Source: Adiantum capillus-veneris (lineage: Eukaryota > Streptophyta > Polypodiopsida > Polypodiales > Pteridaceae). Taken from it: a stretch of 64,000 bases of DNA. The translations under genes and the position numbers were made by a program. A model generated the notes under the pieces. It was not told where the DNA came from. It saw only the letters and a program-made list of their open reading frames with translations, and did not search any database. The stretch is from contig CM043960.1 of assembly GCA_014529385.2 (NCBI GenBank), positions 77,835,910 through 77,899,909 of the forward strand, written 5' to 3'. Below, one piece after another: positions 34,050 through 44,583 of the stretch (within the stretch, counting starts at the first letter, position 1; every line of letters begins with the position of its first letter).

Positions 34050-34735
34050 TTGGCTACTTGAGTGGCACTTTACATCTTGGCTTGTTTTATCCCAAGGGGG
34101 GATCATTTTCGCCAGATTTACATGCTTTTTTGGACTCATATTGGGCTGGTTGTTTTGACATGCGAGTGTCCACAAGTGGTTTTTGTCTCATGCATGGCAA
34201 CTCATGTATCTCATGGTTGAGAAAGAAGTAGCTTACTATGGCCACTTCCAGTTGTGAGGTTGAGTAAAAGTAGTCTTCATAGCTACTACGCCTTATGGCC
34301 CAGGGCGGTCACTTTTTAGAATGTGTATGATATCACGTGAGTTAACCGAAGAGGATTATTAAAAGACCAAAATGTATAAAAATGTATACATACAGAGGGG
34401 GGTGGGGGTTTTTAAAATAGGCTCACAGTGTAATTATAGTATGTATATTGGGGTATTATTAATTACCTCTTGAACGCACGTGATATAGGGGTCTTTTGAT
34501 AAGTGACTACCCCAGGCCTTATGGTTGATTTGGTTGTTGGATAGGATACTACCAACACTATCTATTGCAAGGAACCCATTTTTTCATGCTCGCACAAAGT
34601 ACATTGAGGTGCACTACCACTATGTCAGGGAGAGGCTCTTATCAGGAGAGATTAGCTTGTCTTATATGCCAACACAGGACAACCTTGCAGATCTTTTCAC
34701 AAAGGCATTGTCTCATGAGAAGTTTTAAGCTTTCT
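34050..34735 (+). pseudogene. copia-1: RNase H (interrupted by MITE B)
   Basis: The first part carries decayed RNase H (SNWLRKK-like words at 34200-34260) and is split by MITE B at 34331-34485. The second part (34525-34728) reads FHARTKYIEVHYHYVRERLL then QDNLADLFTKALSHEKF, the normal C-terminal end of copia Pol. Confidence 0.75.
34331..34485. mobile_element. MITE B inside copia-1 (TA-flanked)
   Basis: The segment has TIRs TATCACGTGAGTTAAC on the left and TTGAACGCACGTGATA on the right, nearly the same as MITE A, with TA at both ends. It is 155 bases long, with an AT-rich interior unlike that of MITE A. It interrupts RNase H of copia-1. Two members of one family sit in the same host element. 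Confidence 0.72.
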
Positions 34736-34847
34736 GCAAAGGTTTGGGATTCCTCTCCTTTGTGGACTGATCGTGCCCTCAGGACATGGCACTTCCCTTT
34801 ACTCTATGTGCTAGCTCTCGTTCACTGCATCACTCCTAGGGAGAATT

Positions 34848-34889
34848 TGTTACCATATACATGTGGTAGTGATGTGTGTGAACACACTT
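34848..34889 (+). repeat. Truncated 3' LTR of copia-1
   Basis: Only the first ~42 bases of the LTR remain (TGTTACCATATACATGTG onward), preceded by AGGGAGAATT as polypurine tract. The LTR match stops at 34889, 24 bases before the CACTA element begins. Confidence 0.75.
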
Positions 34890-34982
34890 ACCAATAAAAC
34901 ATTACCTTGATGCACTACAAGAGGTTGTGTGCACTTGTGACGTTGTTAGCAAGGGAAATACATTGGGTTTTTATACTCCCCG

Positions 34983-35172
34983 ACGTCGCTAAGACCGTCG
35001 CTAACAGCGTCTACACGAGAACGTCTCTATGAGCGTTGCTATAAGCGTCGCTATAGCCGTCGCTATATAGCAACGCCTATAGCGATGATCATAGCGACGT
35101 CTACAGGCCACCTATAGCGACGTTTATAGCGACGCTACAGAGCCTTATATAGCGACGCTCATAGCAACGTCC
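34983..35172. repeat. CACTA subterminal repeats
   Basis: More than ten degenerate copies of a unit like GCGTCGCTATA or TATAGCGACG, in both orientations, in 190 bases. In known CACTA elements such subterminal repeats bind the element's TnpA-like protein and are needed for transposition. Here the role is by analogy. Confidence 0.8.
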
Positions 35173-35640
35173 GAGAGAAATTATTTTTGGTGGCAGGACA
35201 TTGAATGCCCTGCCACCCATCAACCATATTGAATGTTTCAATAATTGAGTAAACCTAAATTAATCCAAGATAAGCCCAGATTCACCTTTGAAAGAAAGTG
35301 CAAGCTTAGATATAGACCCAAAGTAGTCACCCACAAGACAATATAACCATTAGCTCCATCATCCATAGTATTGTTTGCAGAATAAAGATACAAAACTGAC
35401 AAAAGTAAATTGATGAAAGTAAATCAATGACAATTGTACACATCATAGGCAAAATCACTTGATTGTTAAACTTTGCAAATGTAATAGTTATGTACAACAC
35501 CATTTTCATTATTGAAAAAATATACATGGTTTTCCAATAGTTACAAAAAGATGTATAAACGTCATCTCATGATACATATGCTATGACAAAAGGAAACTAA
35601 TGCTATCTAGCTATGGCTAGATTGATGTCGTCTAATCAGA
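35173..35640. other. CACTA internal non-coding stretch
   Basis: AT-rich sequence between the subterminal repeats and the first coding-like segment. No domain or RNA gene is recognised. Short frames here look accidental. Confidence 0.45.
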
Positions 35641-36720
35641 TGTCTCATCGCGTCCAAGCGGCGTATCTGTTGGATTTTGCAAAAAAAAAAAAACAATAAA
35701 ACAGCTTTCTGTAAGTATAAACATATAACTTATAAAAAAATACAACAAATAGAAAAGAGTAAACCCTAATATTAACCATGCTGCCGCGAGAACTCAGAAT
35801 GTCCATCAGGGCATTTAAGCCCTTCCTATCTACGTACTCGTGCTCGTACGGTGTGGGGTCACGTCCTGTCATTGACCAGTGTCAAAACATACAAAGAATC
35901 CATTATGTAAGAATTAAAAAACCCCTCAACCCTAAACTATCAAACATAAAGAGCAATGCGAAAACACTTACAAAATCGGCCTCAAATGATACCCACCCCG
36001 CAAGAACTCAGAATGTCCATCAGGACATTTAAGCCCTTCCTGCCTGCGTACTCGTGCTCGTACGGTGTGGGGTCACGTCCTGTCTCATCAACCACTGTCA
36101 AAACATACAAAGAATCCATTATGTTAGAATTTAAAAACCCCTGAACCCTAAACTATCAAACCTAAAGAGCAATGCAAAAACACTTACAAAATCGGCCTCA
36201 AATGATGCCACCCGTCGCTCCCCAAGTGGTGCGAGCTCCTTGCCTCTACTCGCGCTCTGGCTACCTCCTTAATTTGTTGCTTCCACTTATTGGGATTCTT
36301 GCGTGCTGCTTTCTTTGCATTCTTCCAATCTTCTTTGGCCAGCCAATCTTGTCTGTTCCACCCATGCTTAATTGCTTTTTGCACTTCAGAACTCTTGTGC
36401 TTGCAGTATTCGTGCATTCGAACCTTCATCAGGTCTTCATTGAAGCGGTCATCCCGTGTTGAAACGGGAAACTCGTCATGCAACATGCTAATGAATTTGT
36501 CTTTTAAATCACTTGGTACTTCACTCTAGGCGTTTAGTATATAGTGTCTGAACACCTGAGAGGAAAGACCGCGCATGCGCAAGATCCTTCATCATCTAAG
36601 ATGATGCCGCCACTGAAGTCGACGGAGTAAGGCAAGCCCTCTCGCCGGTGACGTGTGAACCTGGGTGTCCCGGCAGGGGTCTCTAGCGGCGTGTCAATGG
36701 GGGTACGGACAGACTATACA
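35640..36720 (-). pseudogene. CACTA: TnpA-like (plant transposase accessory) exons
   Basis: The 36184-36486 frame reads VQKAIKHGWNRQDWLAKEDW then NPNKWKQQIKEVARARVEA and HHLGSDGW. This resembles the conserved K-x-N-x(n)-H-x-x-GS region of plant En/Spm TnpA/PTTA proteins. Downstream on the minus strand are two copies of an exon-like block reading GRDPTPYEHEY. The upstream part (36580-36710) codes for a proline and threonine-rich piece. The family assignment is moderate because the region is short. Confidence 0.5.
35787..36213. repeat. Tandem duplication of a ~213-bp exon unit in CACTA
   Basis: Bases 35787-35999 and 36000-36213 are two near copies of one unit, including the block coding GRDPTPYEHEY on the minus strand and its following intron-like AT-rich part. 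They differ by a small number of substitutions and indels. Repeating an exon with its flank suggests a local duplication inside the transposon. Confidence 0.8.
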
Positions 36721-37462
36721 TGGCATAATAACTATAACAATGCTATGAATCTCTCTATGCAATTATTATTATAATGATTATTTATATGTCTACTTTGATT
36801 TGCAAACAATAAGATACATCAAATTTCATCTGCTACTAAAAAACAAACGAAAGCAATTAAATATATGATTGGTCATTTCATGCACTAATAATCTATCGTA
36901 ATACATAATGCACTCTCTGTATAAACCAATGCATGAACTAACACAAATAAATCTTCAATATAATCACTCAATTGGGGACTACTTGTACCCATTGAAGGAT
37001 TGTAGCCCACCACCCATGCAACCAATTCAATATATAAAAGCTATTTTAACCCAATCAAGGATTATGCTCTTAAATTGTAAATCAACTCAAATGCTTTATA
37101 TGCCCGTTACACTAGTAGAGGACATCCAACCCTTGACTATCGACTCGTCATTTACATATGTTCATCTTCTAAAACCAATTACAACCCTCATTTGGACCAA
37201 TGGCTTCTTCGCAATGAGCATGATTCTCCAAGTTTTCAGTTGTTTTGGTTTCGTACCTTTATGTCGGTAAACGAATTAAAACTTTTTAGAAGTGGTTACC
37301 GAATTAAAAATCACGTTCGGCCCAAAAAAAGGACTTGTGACTCTGTAACATTAGGTCAATTCACAAGGAGATGAAAATACCCGACACTCGGATACACTCC
37401 CCAAGGATTTGCCTAGCTAAAAGATCGGGGTTGCACACTATTTACTATATATAATTACTCTC
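36721..37462. other. CACTA intron-like AT-rich stretch
   Basis: No coding signature. Short plus-strand frames exist (for example 36908-37270) but have no recognisable motif and run opposite to the element's genes. This is probably an intergenic or intron segment between the TnpA-like and TNP2 sequences. Confidence 0.45.
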
Positions 37463-37546
37463 GCCAGGATTTTTCATTTTCCCGACGGGCCCGTCGGGCT
37501 ACTACATATACCCGGCGGCCCCGCAGGGAAAATGAAAAAACCTGGA
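37463..37546. repeat. GC-rich hairpin in CACTA
   Basis: The left arm CCAGGATTTTTCATTTTCCC pairs with GGGAAAATGAAAAAACCTGG on the right with one mismatch. An inner palindrome GACGGGCCCGTC lies at 37483-37494. The total span is about 84 bases. It stands out from the AT-rich surroundings. It may be a nested foldback element. Confidence 0.75.
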
Positions 37547-37651
37547 GGGCTAATCGGCTCTTTAGGTTTTTGCAGGTCAAAATCGAAGTCACGTTAACAG
37601 TTAACATGATCACGTGATTTTTTTATGTAAATACTAGAGTTATTTACGTAA

Positions 37652-39864
37652 TTACCCAATCGTGATTACATTAATGAAATCCCTGACTCTCCATCCCACT
37701 CCAAGCGCAGTGCTCATTGTCCCTACTTGTGAGAACATACCTAGAGCATACATACTTGGAGTGGACGCAAAGACCATTAAATACAATGATGCAATGATGC
37801 ATATAGAAAGAAATGGACAAAAGGCCATGAATACAATTACGCCAGTGGAGGTCCGCACAAATCGAATGGTCTCTTTTACTTTGCGCTCTTGGGCTCCATT
37901 GAAAATCCATGGCGCTTTAGGGAGTTTTATCGATCCATCGGTTGCTATCTGCAGCTAATATTGCTCCATACGATCCACATTTCTAAGGTCAACCCTGGCT
38001 CCCAAAGTATCTTTCTTGCCGATCAGATGGTCCCATAGCAGATTACCCACATTCTTGAATATGTGCATTGGATCGAGCAAGTGATTGATCATGAGTCAGG
38101 GACAATATGGTAACTCGTACCATAGAGAGAGTCTCTTCATCCCTGGGGGCAAACGGTCATCACACATCTCCTTCTACTCTAACCATGCTTGTGCATACAT
38201 CCTCGGTGGCTCTCTTTCCAAAAATCCATCGCGTAACACATGATTCTCTGGAAGATACGCTTGATGACCTTCGTAGATTTGCTTCTTCAATGAGGGCGTC
38301 CGACATGCATTCAGTCTAGGTCCACATGTGACACATACTCTGTATCTGCTTGTTTGAATCCCTGCATGTATACACATGATAATAGATAAGCTTGAGAAAA
38401 ACCAAGATTTACAGTGTTTGACTTTAAGTGTAAGTCTGAGCATTCTGTTAGTCCAGGATAGTCACGCATGGTCCACATTAGGAGGCCTCTGATCAAAGCA
38501 TTCCATCGACCTGTGTGTCGGCTCATATCCACCACTTCTATGCCAATCCACAATTTTTGTATCTCTTCCAATAGTGGACGACGATACACATCCATATTCT
38601 CCACTTTATATCATCCCGGCACAATCAAGCTTAGCCATAGGTGCCCCTTCTTCGTAGTCAACCACGTGGGAATGTTGTAGTTGACGATGACAACGGGCCA
38701 TACACTGTAAGATGTTGATCTATGACCAAATGGATTTACGTCATCCGTAGCCAGGCCTATGTGCAAATTTCGAGCTTCCCTGGCAAAATCCGACCATGTT
38801 TCATCTATATGTTTCCAGGCTGCGCAATCTGCAGGAATCCGTAGCACACCATTCGAAGATTTATTCTCCTCATGCCATGATGCTAGGGCGGCCATGGACT
38901 TACATTTGAAGAAATGCTTGATGCAAGGAAGCAGAGGAAAATGTCGCATAACCTTTTGTAGATTTTTTGTTCCTTGGAGATCTACTCGATATCTCTCGGA
39001 ACCACATTTTGTACACTTCTCCATGTCTATGTATTCACCTCTGAACAGAATGCAGTCGTTAGGACAAGCATGGATCGAATTGTAATCCATCCCCATGTTT
39101 TGCAAGATCTTTCTTGCTTCCTCTCTAGAATTTGGCATCAGATTATCAGCTGGCAGTATGTGCTGTTTGAGCAATCTACACAACGAAAAAAATATGGTAC
39201 AATTGTGTAAAAATCTATCAGATCATTATACATCTAGAGTTTTTTATTAAAGTAAACACATTGTAATAGATCACCTGAAAAGCGTTGTGATGCTAGTGTC
39301 ACTCCATCCAAACTTTGTCTACATGTTGAGAAGAACCAGGAGCGCCTTTAATCTAGACACACGTGCTCCATCATACTGTAATGGCGTATCGGCTTAACTT
39401 TTCATATCATCATAGATAAGCCTTTTTGAATCCATGATCGTCTCGATCATTTCATCGATCTTGGGCTCAAACATTGCCTCGTTGGAAATGTGGTCTGCAT
39501 GATCATCCCCCGAGCTATCAGAGGCTACATCTTGTGGCATCACATATGCTGCTTGACCAAAGCGCCTGCAAACACGTCTATTGGGTTGCAAGATTGCTGC
39601 ATGTTGGCCAGCGTTAGAGTCTGACGAGTTATAATTGGCAAAAACTCGATCTATAATAGATGGATTGAACTCGCCAAATTTGCGAACCTGCTGCAAAGAA
39701 ACGTGTCTTGTCCGTCGCACAGCATGCTTGCATTGATTACAAGGACGTAAGATCCTCGTTGAGAGATAGGTGTTTCGATTGGATGGCCCCACATCCTCGT
39801 CACTACTCATAATGAGGGTAAAAACCTTAAAACGTGTCTTGTCCGTCGCACAGCATGCTTGCAT
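37652..39864 (-). pseudogene. CACTA: TNP2-type transposase (multi-exon, decayed)
   Basis: The minus strand carries a Transposase_21/TNP2-like protein in pieces. The N-terminal part is at 39394-39864. LYDGARVSRLKALLVLLNM is at about 39300-39390. The 38611-39183 frame has NSREEARKILQNMGMDYNSI, HACPNDCILFRGEY and CTKCGSERY, then WSDFAREARNLHIGLATDDVNPFG and YSVWPVVIVNYNIPTW. This is the conserved core of TNP2, with D-D residues in GLATDDVNPFG. The 38311-38604 frame continues with DVYRRPLLEEIQKLWIG. Further down, LLDPMHIFKNVGNLLWDHLI and the C-terminal region follow. Intron-like gaps and stops separate them. Transposase would excise and reinsert the element. Confidence 0.82.
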
Positions 39865-39963
39865 TGATTACAAGGACGTAAGATCCTCGTTGAGAAATAG
39901 GTGTTTCGATTGGACGGCCCCACATCCTCGTCACTACTCATAATGAGGGTAAAAACCTTAAAA
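39701..39963. repeat. 131-bp tandem duplication at the TNP2 5' end
   Basis: Bases 39701-39831 are repeated at 39832-39963 with about two substitutions. The unit includes TCATAATGAGGGTAAAAACC at its end and codes RPCNQCKHAVRRTRHV on the minus strand. The near-identity points to a recent local duplication that adds a second copy of the coding start. Confidence 0.9.
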
Positions 39964-40005
39964 CCTGGACAAAAAATTTAATATTCTATTGGCATTCTCC
40001 GTCTT

Positions 40006-40011
<6 letters not shown>

Positions 40012-40050
<39 letters not shown>

Positions 40051-40060
40051 TCTTTGTTCA
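40012..40060. repeat. (CT)n microsatellite
   Basis: Interrupted CT run of about 45 bases in the CACTA interior. Confidence 0.85.
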
Positions 40061-40626
40061 CACTGTAAACTACCTCACATTCTCTAGTCATGTCCAATTC
40101 CCGCACACCTCGATCTAGAGGTGCACAGAGATCAAAATCACCAGGTTATAATCTCATCTTTATTGGTCAATGCCTATATTTGTGGGTACAAGAAATCTAC
40201 ACACCCACGTCTACATGATAGTGCATGTAGTGGACAAAACCCCTTTGCCTCTTCTCTAGCTGTAGCATTTCACAGCATCTTAACATCTTTTCACAGTAGA
40301 TCTTTGTTCGAGGGATTACTTAACACATTACATGTTGGCCTACAATCTGAGTGTCATGCCGTTGAAAGCTTTCCACCTTAAGGTCGCATCCGTAGAGAGG
40401 AAGAGAGGGATCACCGTTCGTCTAACTCTAATTTTTTTACCATAATCTCGAAGGTAGACTCTAATATAAAATCTCAATCCAAAATCTAATCTTAAATCTA
40501 ACCTAATTGAACATGTGGTGATTCGCTCCATTGAAGGGTAAAAGACATACCAATGGGGCTACTAGCTGCATAGATGTAAATGGGCCTCACTTCGTAACAC
40601 GATTTTAAATTTCAAATTTGTCGTTT

Positions 40627-40635
<9 letters not shown>

Positions 40636-40694
<59 letters not shown>
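40636..40694. repeat. (CT)n microsatellite
   Basis: About 58 bases of CT dinucleotide in the CACTA interior. Confidence 0.9.
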
Positions 40695-40698
<4 letters not shown>

Positions 40699-40699
40699 A

Positions 40700-40995
40700 A
40701 ATCTAATGTAAATCTAAAAAAAGCTAGTCCATCAAACATAAATCTAGATCTAATTTAATCTTAAACTCAAAATAAACATAAATCTAATATAATCTAACGT
40801 AAATCTAAATCGAATGTAAATAAACCTAAATATAATCTAATGTAAATCTAACTCAAAATAAACATAAATCTAATGTAATCTAACTTAAATAAACCTAAAT
40901 CTAATCTAACATAAATCTAAATCTAACATTATCTTAAACTCAACATAAATATAAATCTAAATTTAATCTAACCTAATCTAATTTAAATTTTAACA
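40700..40995. repeat. AATCTA-type short tandem repeat field
   Basis: About 290 bases made of many degenerate copies of words such as TAAATCTAATCTAA, with a period near 6-14 bases. It is not the plant telomere unit (CCCTAAA) but is similar in style. No coding sense. Confidence 0.75.
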
Positions 40996-41101
40996 TAATC
41001 CCTTTCTCTCTTTGTTTTCTCCCCTTACCTCTCTCTTTTGTCTTCTCCCTCTCTCTCTCTCTCTCTTTGGTTTTTTATTCTCTCTCTCTTTCTCTTTGTT
41101 C

Positions 41102-41188
41102 AACAGGTCTTGAGTTCAACTCCTCGTCAGCTAGATCTTTAAGGTCTCTTGGGATAGTTTCCTACAATGTTAAAACTCTCTTCTTCTT

Positions 41189-41224
<36 letters not shown>

Positions 41225-41385
41225 CAATAAAAAGAGGAAAATGGTATAACCTTTCTATCACCCAAGTGTGGTAGATTGGGTATGATATTTCCCTCTTGAA
41301 TAATAGGTTTTGAGTTCAACTCCTCGCCAGCTAGATCTTTAAGGTCTCTTGGGATAGTTTCCTACGACGTTCAAACTCTCTTCTT

Positions 41386-41480
<95 letters not shown>

Positions 41481-41481
41481 A
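41102..41481. repeat. Satellite-like units with (GT)n, left of copia-2
   Basis: The unit is CCAATAAAAAGAGGAAAATGG, a middle part with AAGTGTGGTAGATTGGTTATG, then GGTCTTGAGTTCAACTCC, TAGATCTTTAAGGTCTCTTGG and an ending (GT)n. Copies occur here (41102-41221 partial, 41224-41481) and at 46987-47340, so copia-2 inserted into the array. The stretch GTTCAACTC fits a polymerase III B box and the upstream GGTAGATTGGTTATG resembles an A box. The unit may derive from a tRNA. Confidence 0.8.
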
Positions 41482-41668
41482 TGTTGGGGTATAAAGCCCA
41501 ATGTGGTCGCCCAGGTAAGTGGGCGGGCCGCCAGGTATGTACACATATTCTTTTGTAAAAACCTAATAAGAACTCACTATGCTCTACACATTACAGTAGA
41601 GCGAGTTCACCATATCGTCGTGCTCTTCCTCTCGCACTCTCTCTCGCGTCACACTTCATACTCCTTCA
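41482..41668 (+). repeat. 5' LTR of copia-2
   Basis: The LTR starts TGTTGGGGTATAAAGCCC and ends CATACTCCTTCA, directly before a primer-binding site. It is 187 bases long. By eye it matches the 3' LTR base for base except that a 5-base word (CCGCT) present in the 3' copy is missing here. Such identity indicates a very recent insertion. Confidence 0.93.
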
Positions 41669-41670
41669 AC

Positions 41671-41683
41671 TGGTATCAGAGCT
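41671..41683 (+). promoter_or_regulatory. copia-2 primer-binding site (tRNA-iMet)
   Basis: TGGTATCAGAGCT two bases after the LTR is an exact match to the initiator-methionine tRNA primer site. Confidence 0.92.
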
Positions 41684-42765
41684 CAGATCGAGGCTCGGGG
41701 CAGCATTTGCAGGTAGCCAGAGTCACCTGCTCAGATTGGAGTGAGATTCGACAGGCGAAGACACGGCCCAAATCTTGGGGAAAGCTTGAAGGGCTTGATG
41801 TTCTCAGAATTTCATTCTGAGGTCATCTCGGCCACCGTTCGGCTTCGACAAAGTTCTGCGCATGCCATTTTTGACTACATGGTCTCAGCGAGTGCAGATC
41901 CGACTCTGCAAATTTGGGGTTTTCGACCTACGACTGCAGGTGCTGAGGATATCGACACTCCTAGAGTGTTGATTTGTGGCTGTCTACACATCGAAGGACG
42001 GCTCACAGTTCTTGGAGGCGTGTCACATACGACACGGGTGCATCTACACACAGATTGTAGGCGACATCCACTAGTTCATCACGTAGCTTGTGTTTGCTGC
42101 TTGATATTCCAGATTTCATCCTGACATTGCAGGTACTTCCACATGGGATGTATTGTCAGAGATGATGTATGTCTGTTGAGGGTTTGCTAGCTGTGAGTCA
42201 CGCAGCAAACAACTGCCGCAGCGGTTACAACATACAGTGGGAAATTTGTGGATGTATGACTTTGTGGGAAGTCTATGTATTGTCAGATTTACTGCAGCCT
42301 TTGTTGAGGGTCGAGTGAGGTTTTATTGAGCTGGGGGATTCTCGAATGTTGAGATCCTTTCGGTGATACAGGTCTTGGAGCGATCCCTCGAGCACCCTTA
42401 GATAGGCAGCTAGGATGTATTGACTGTGAGTTAGACAGTTGGGATTGCATCTTTGCTTTACTGCTGTTGAGGCATTGTCGCAGTCTATGCTTACAGGACA
42501 GTGACAGGACAATGAGAGACAGTACAGGTGCAGGACAGGTTTACCCACAGCTTATAGTGTTAGAGAGATAGTGGTTTTTTGAGCTGTTTCTGGTCTGTTT
42601 TTGAGTACACCAGAGCCATTTTACAAAGGAGACTCTGCCAAAATTTTTGCAGAATTTGAAGCTTTCTTGGTTCATTTGACAGGTTGATATTGGTTCAGAG
42701 GTCATTTTTCAGGGGAAACTCTGCCGAATTTTTCCCAGGAAAGTAAACTACTCTGAAGCGTAGCT
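41684..42765 (+). other. copia-2 leader region
   Basis: About 1.1 kb between the primer-binding site and Gag. Frames here (for example 41741-42124) show no domain. A long leader is unusual but not unique in copia elements. Confidence 0.55.
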
Positions 42766-43311
42766 ATGGATGGATCATAGGACACTGCTCTTTACAATAT
42801 CAAGAAACTGGATGGAACCAATTTCCCATTGTGGAAGAAGCAGATTTGGCACGTGTTGGTACAAAAGAAGCAGATAAAACCTATAAAGCTCAAGGGGATA
42901 AAACCAAAAGATATGGACGAAGATGAATGGAGCGAAATGGATGAATTGGCACTTTGTACCATTATGCTGACTTTGGCAGAAAGCGTTTACTTCAATGTAG
43001 TAGACGAGATGTCGGCTTATCAAGCATGGTTAAAGCTAAGTGATCTTTTTGAGAAGCAGAGTGTAGCTTCACAGGTATACTGGCTTAAGAAGCTTGTTGA
43101 CTTGAAGATGAAAGAAGGGACACCTATGTCCAATCATCTGAATGAATTCAACACAATCTACAGTCAATTGTCAGCTCAAGGTGTCAAGTTTGATGAACCT
43201 GTTAGAGCTATGTTCCTGTTGATCACATTGCTGGAAAGTTGGGACACTTTTCACACAGCTTTGAGTAATTATGCACCTCCAAATGGTTTGAACATAGCAG
43301 GTGTAGAATGA
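42766..43311 (+). CDS. copia-2: Gag N-terminal part
   Basis: It starts MDGS, one in-frame TAG, then DTALYNIKKLDGTNFPLWKK, the usual copia Gag start. The core AYQAWLKLSDLFEKQSVASQ and LKKLVDLKMKEGTPMSNHLN follows. It ends at an in-frame TGA after AGVE, beyond which the same frame continues with NLLTEETNRK. The early stop would prevent expression from the first ATG unless read through. Confidence 0.88.
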
Positions 43312-44583
43312 AATCTGCTTACTGAAGAAACCAATAGAAAGACAATGGACAAAGGCAAAGGAACAGCCTTAGTTGTCAGGGGAAGGACCAAAGAAAAGTA
43401 CAAAGGTGGAAAGAGGAATCAGTCTCGTAGCAAGTCCCGCAGTGCTAAAGGCAAGAGTGACATAGAATGCTACCATTGTGGCAAGAAGGGTCACATGAAA
43501 AGAGACTGCAGAGAATGGAAAGCAGAAAAAGGAAAAGAGAAAGATGAAGACCATGGTGAGAAGAACAAGTCCTCAGTGAAGATTCAAGAAATAAATGTGA
43601 CAAACACTGTTGCAGAGGATGACAGTCTAGTGTCAGGAGACATCTACTTCTTGAAGAATACAATGGACTCAGATCTTCTTACAGCATCTAATGGAAATGT
43701 ACTGAGTGACTGGATTATAGACTCAGGGGCATCACTTCATGTGTCTCCAAACAAGGAGTGGTTTACCTCTTATGTGACCACTAAAGATCATGTTTGGCTA
43801 GGCAATGGACAGACATGTGAGATCTTAGATGTTGGAGATGTTCAATTGAAGTTTCAGAATGGATCTTCTTTCACGCTGAAGAATGTGAGACATGTTTCCG
43901 CAATTACAAAGAGCTTGATCAGCACAGGTTTACTTGATGATGCTGGCTACGTCACCACTTTTGGACAGAACATGTGGAAGATATCCAAGGGTTCTATGAG
44001 AGTAGCACATGGAGTAAAGTCTGGAGGACTTTACATGATTTATGTATCAAATGTCTCTAAAAATGTAATCAATTTAACCGAGCAGCCGAACGTTTCTTTG
44101 TGGCATAGCCGGTTAGGACATATGTCCAAGAAGGGAATGAAAATCTTGTCTCGTTCTGGTTATTTTCCTGGCTTGTCATTTAATGATTTTGAATTCTGTG
44201 AACATTGTCTGTATGGTAAGCAAACACAACAGCTACATAAGCATAGAAGCAGTAGAAGAGATACCCAGTTGGCACTTGTTTATAGTGATTTGTGTGGACC
44301 TATGCCTAACCTATCTCTAGGGGGAGCTTCTTACTTTATGACATTTATAGATGATTACTCGAGGAAAGTATGGGTTTACTTTCTCAAGCACAAGGATGAA
44401 GCGTTTAGTGTTTTCAAAACGTTTGTGACACTTGTGGAGAATCAAAGTGGCAAGAAGCTTAAATGCTTACGCACTGACAATGGTGGAGAGTATGTTTCAA
44501 AGGCCTTTCAGGACTTTTGTGAGTCAAAAGGTATAAAACGTGCTTACTGCTCCTTACAATCCTCCTCAAAATGGTGTTGCTGA
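43312..44583 (+). CDS. copia-2: Gag zinc knuckle, protease and integrase
   Basis: A single 400-residue frame carries the CX2CX4HX4C knuckle CYHCGKKGHMKRDC, the protease site WIIDSGASLHVS, the integrase zinc module (SRLGHMSKKGM and CEHCLYGKQ), and the first two integrase aspartates (VYSDLCGPM and LRTDNGGEYVS). All catalytic positions seen are normal. The frame ends by a one-base shift near 44550; the next frame carries on with PYNPPQNGVAERMN. Confidence 0.92.
   Translation, partial: NLLTEETNRKTMDKGKGTALVVRGRTKEKYKGGKRNQSRSKSRSAKGKSDIECYHCGKKGHMKRDCREWKAEKGKEKDEDHGEKNKSSVKIQEINVTNTVAEDDSLVSGDIYFLKNTMDSDLLTASNGNVLSDWIIDSGASLHVSPNKEWFTSYVTTKDHVWLGNGQTCEILDVGDVQLKFQNGSSFTLKNVRHVSAITKSLISTGLLDDAGYVTTFGQNMWKISKGSMRVAHGVKSGGLYMIYVSNVSKNVINLTEQPNVSLWHSRLGHMSKKGMKILSRSGYFPGLSFNDFEFCEHCLYGKQTQQLHKHRSSRRDTQLALVYSDLCGPMPNLSLGGASYFMTFIDDYSRKVWVYFLKHKDEAFSVFKTFVTLVENQSGKKLKCLRTDNGGEYVSKAFQDFCESKGIKRAYCSLQSSSKWCC

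Noticed and set aside
35787-36213. CRISPR-like array
   Set aside because: Only two long units in a plant transposon; no short repeats with unique spacers.
37652-37958. Plus-strand gene at 37662-37958
   Set aside because: It is antisense to the decayed TNP2 C-terminal region and has no domain.
40700-40995. Telomere repeat
   Set aside because: The unit is AATCTA-like, not CCCTAAA, and is too degenerate.
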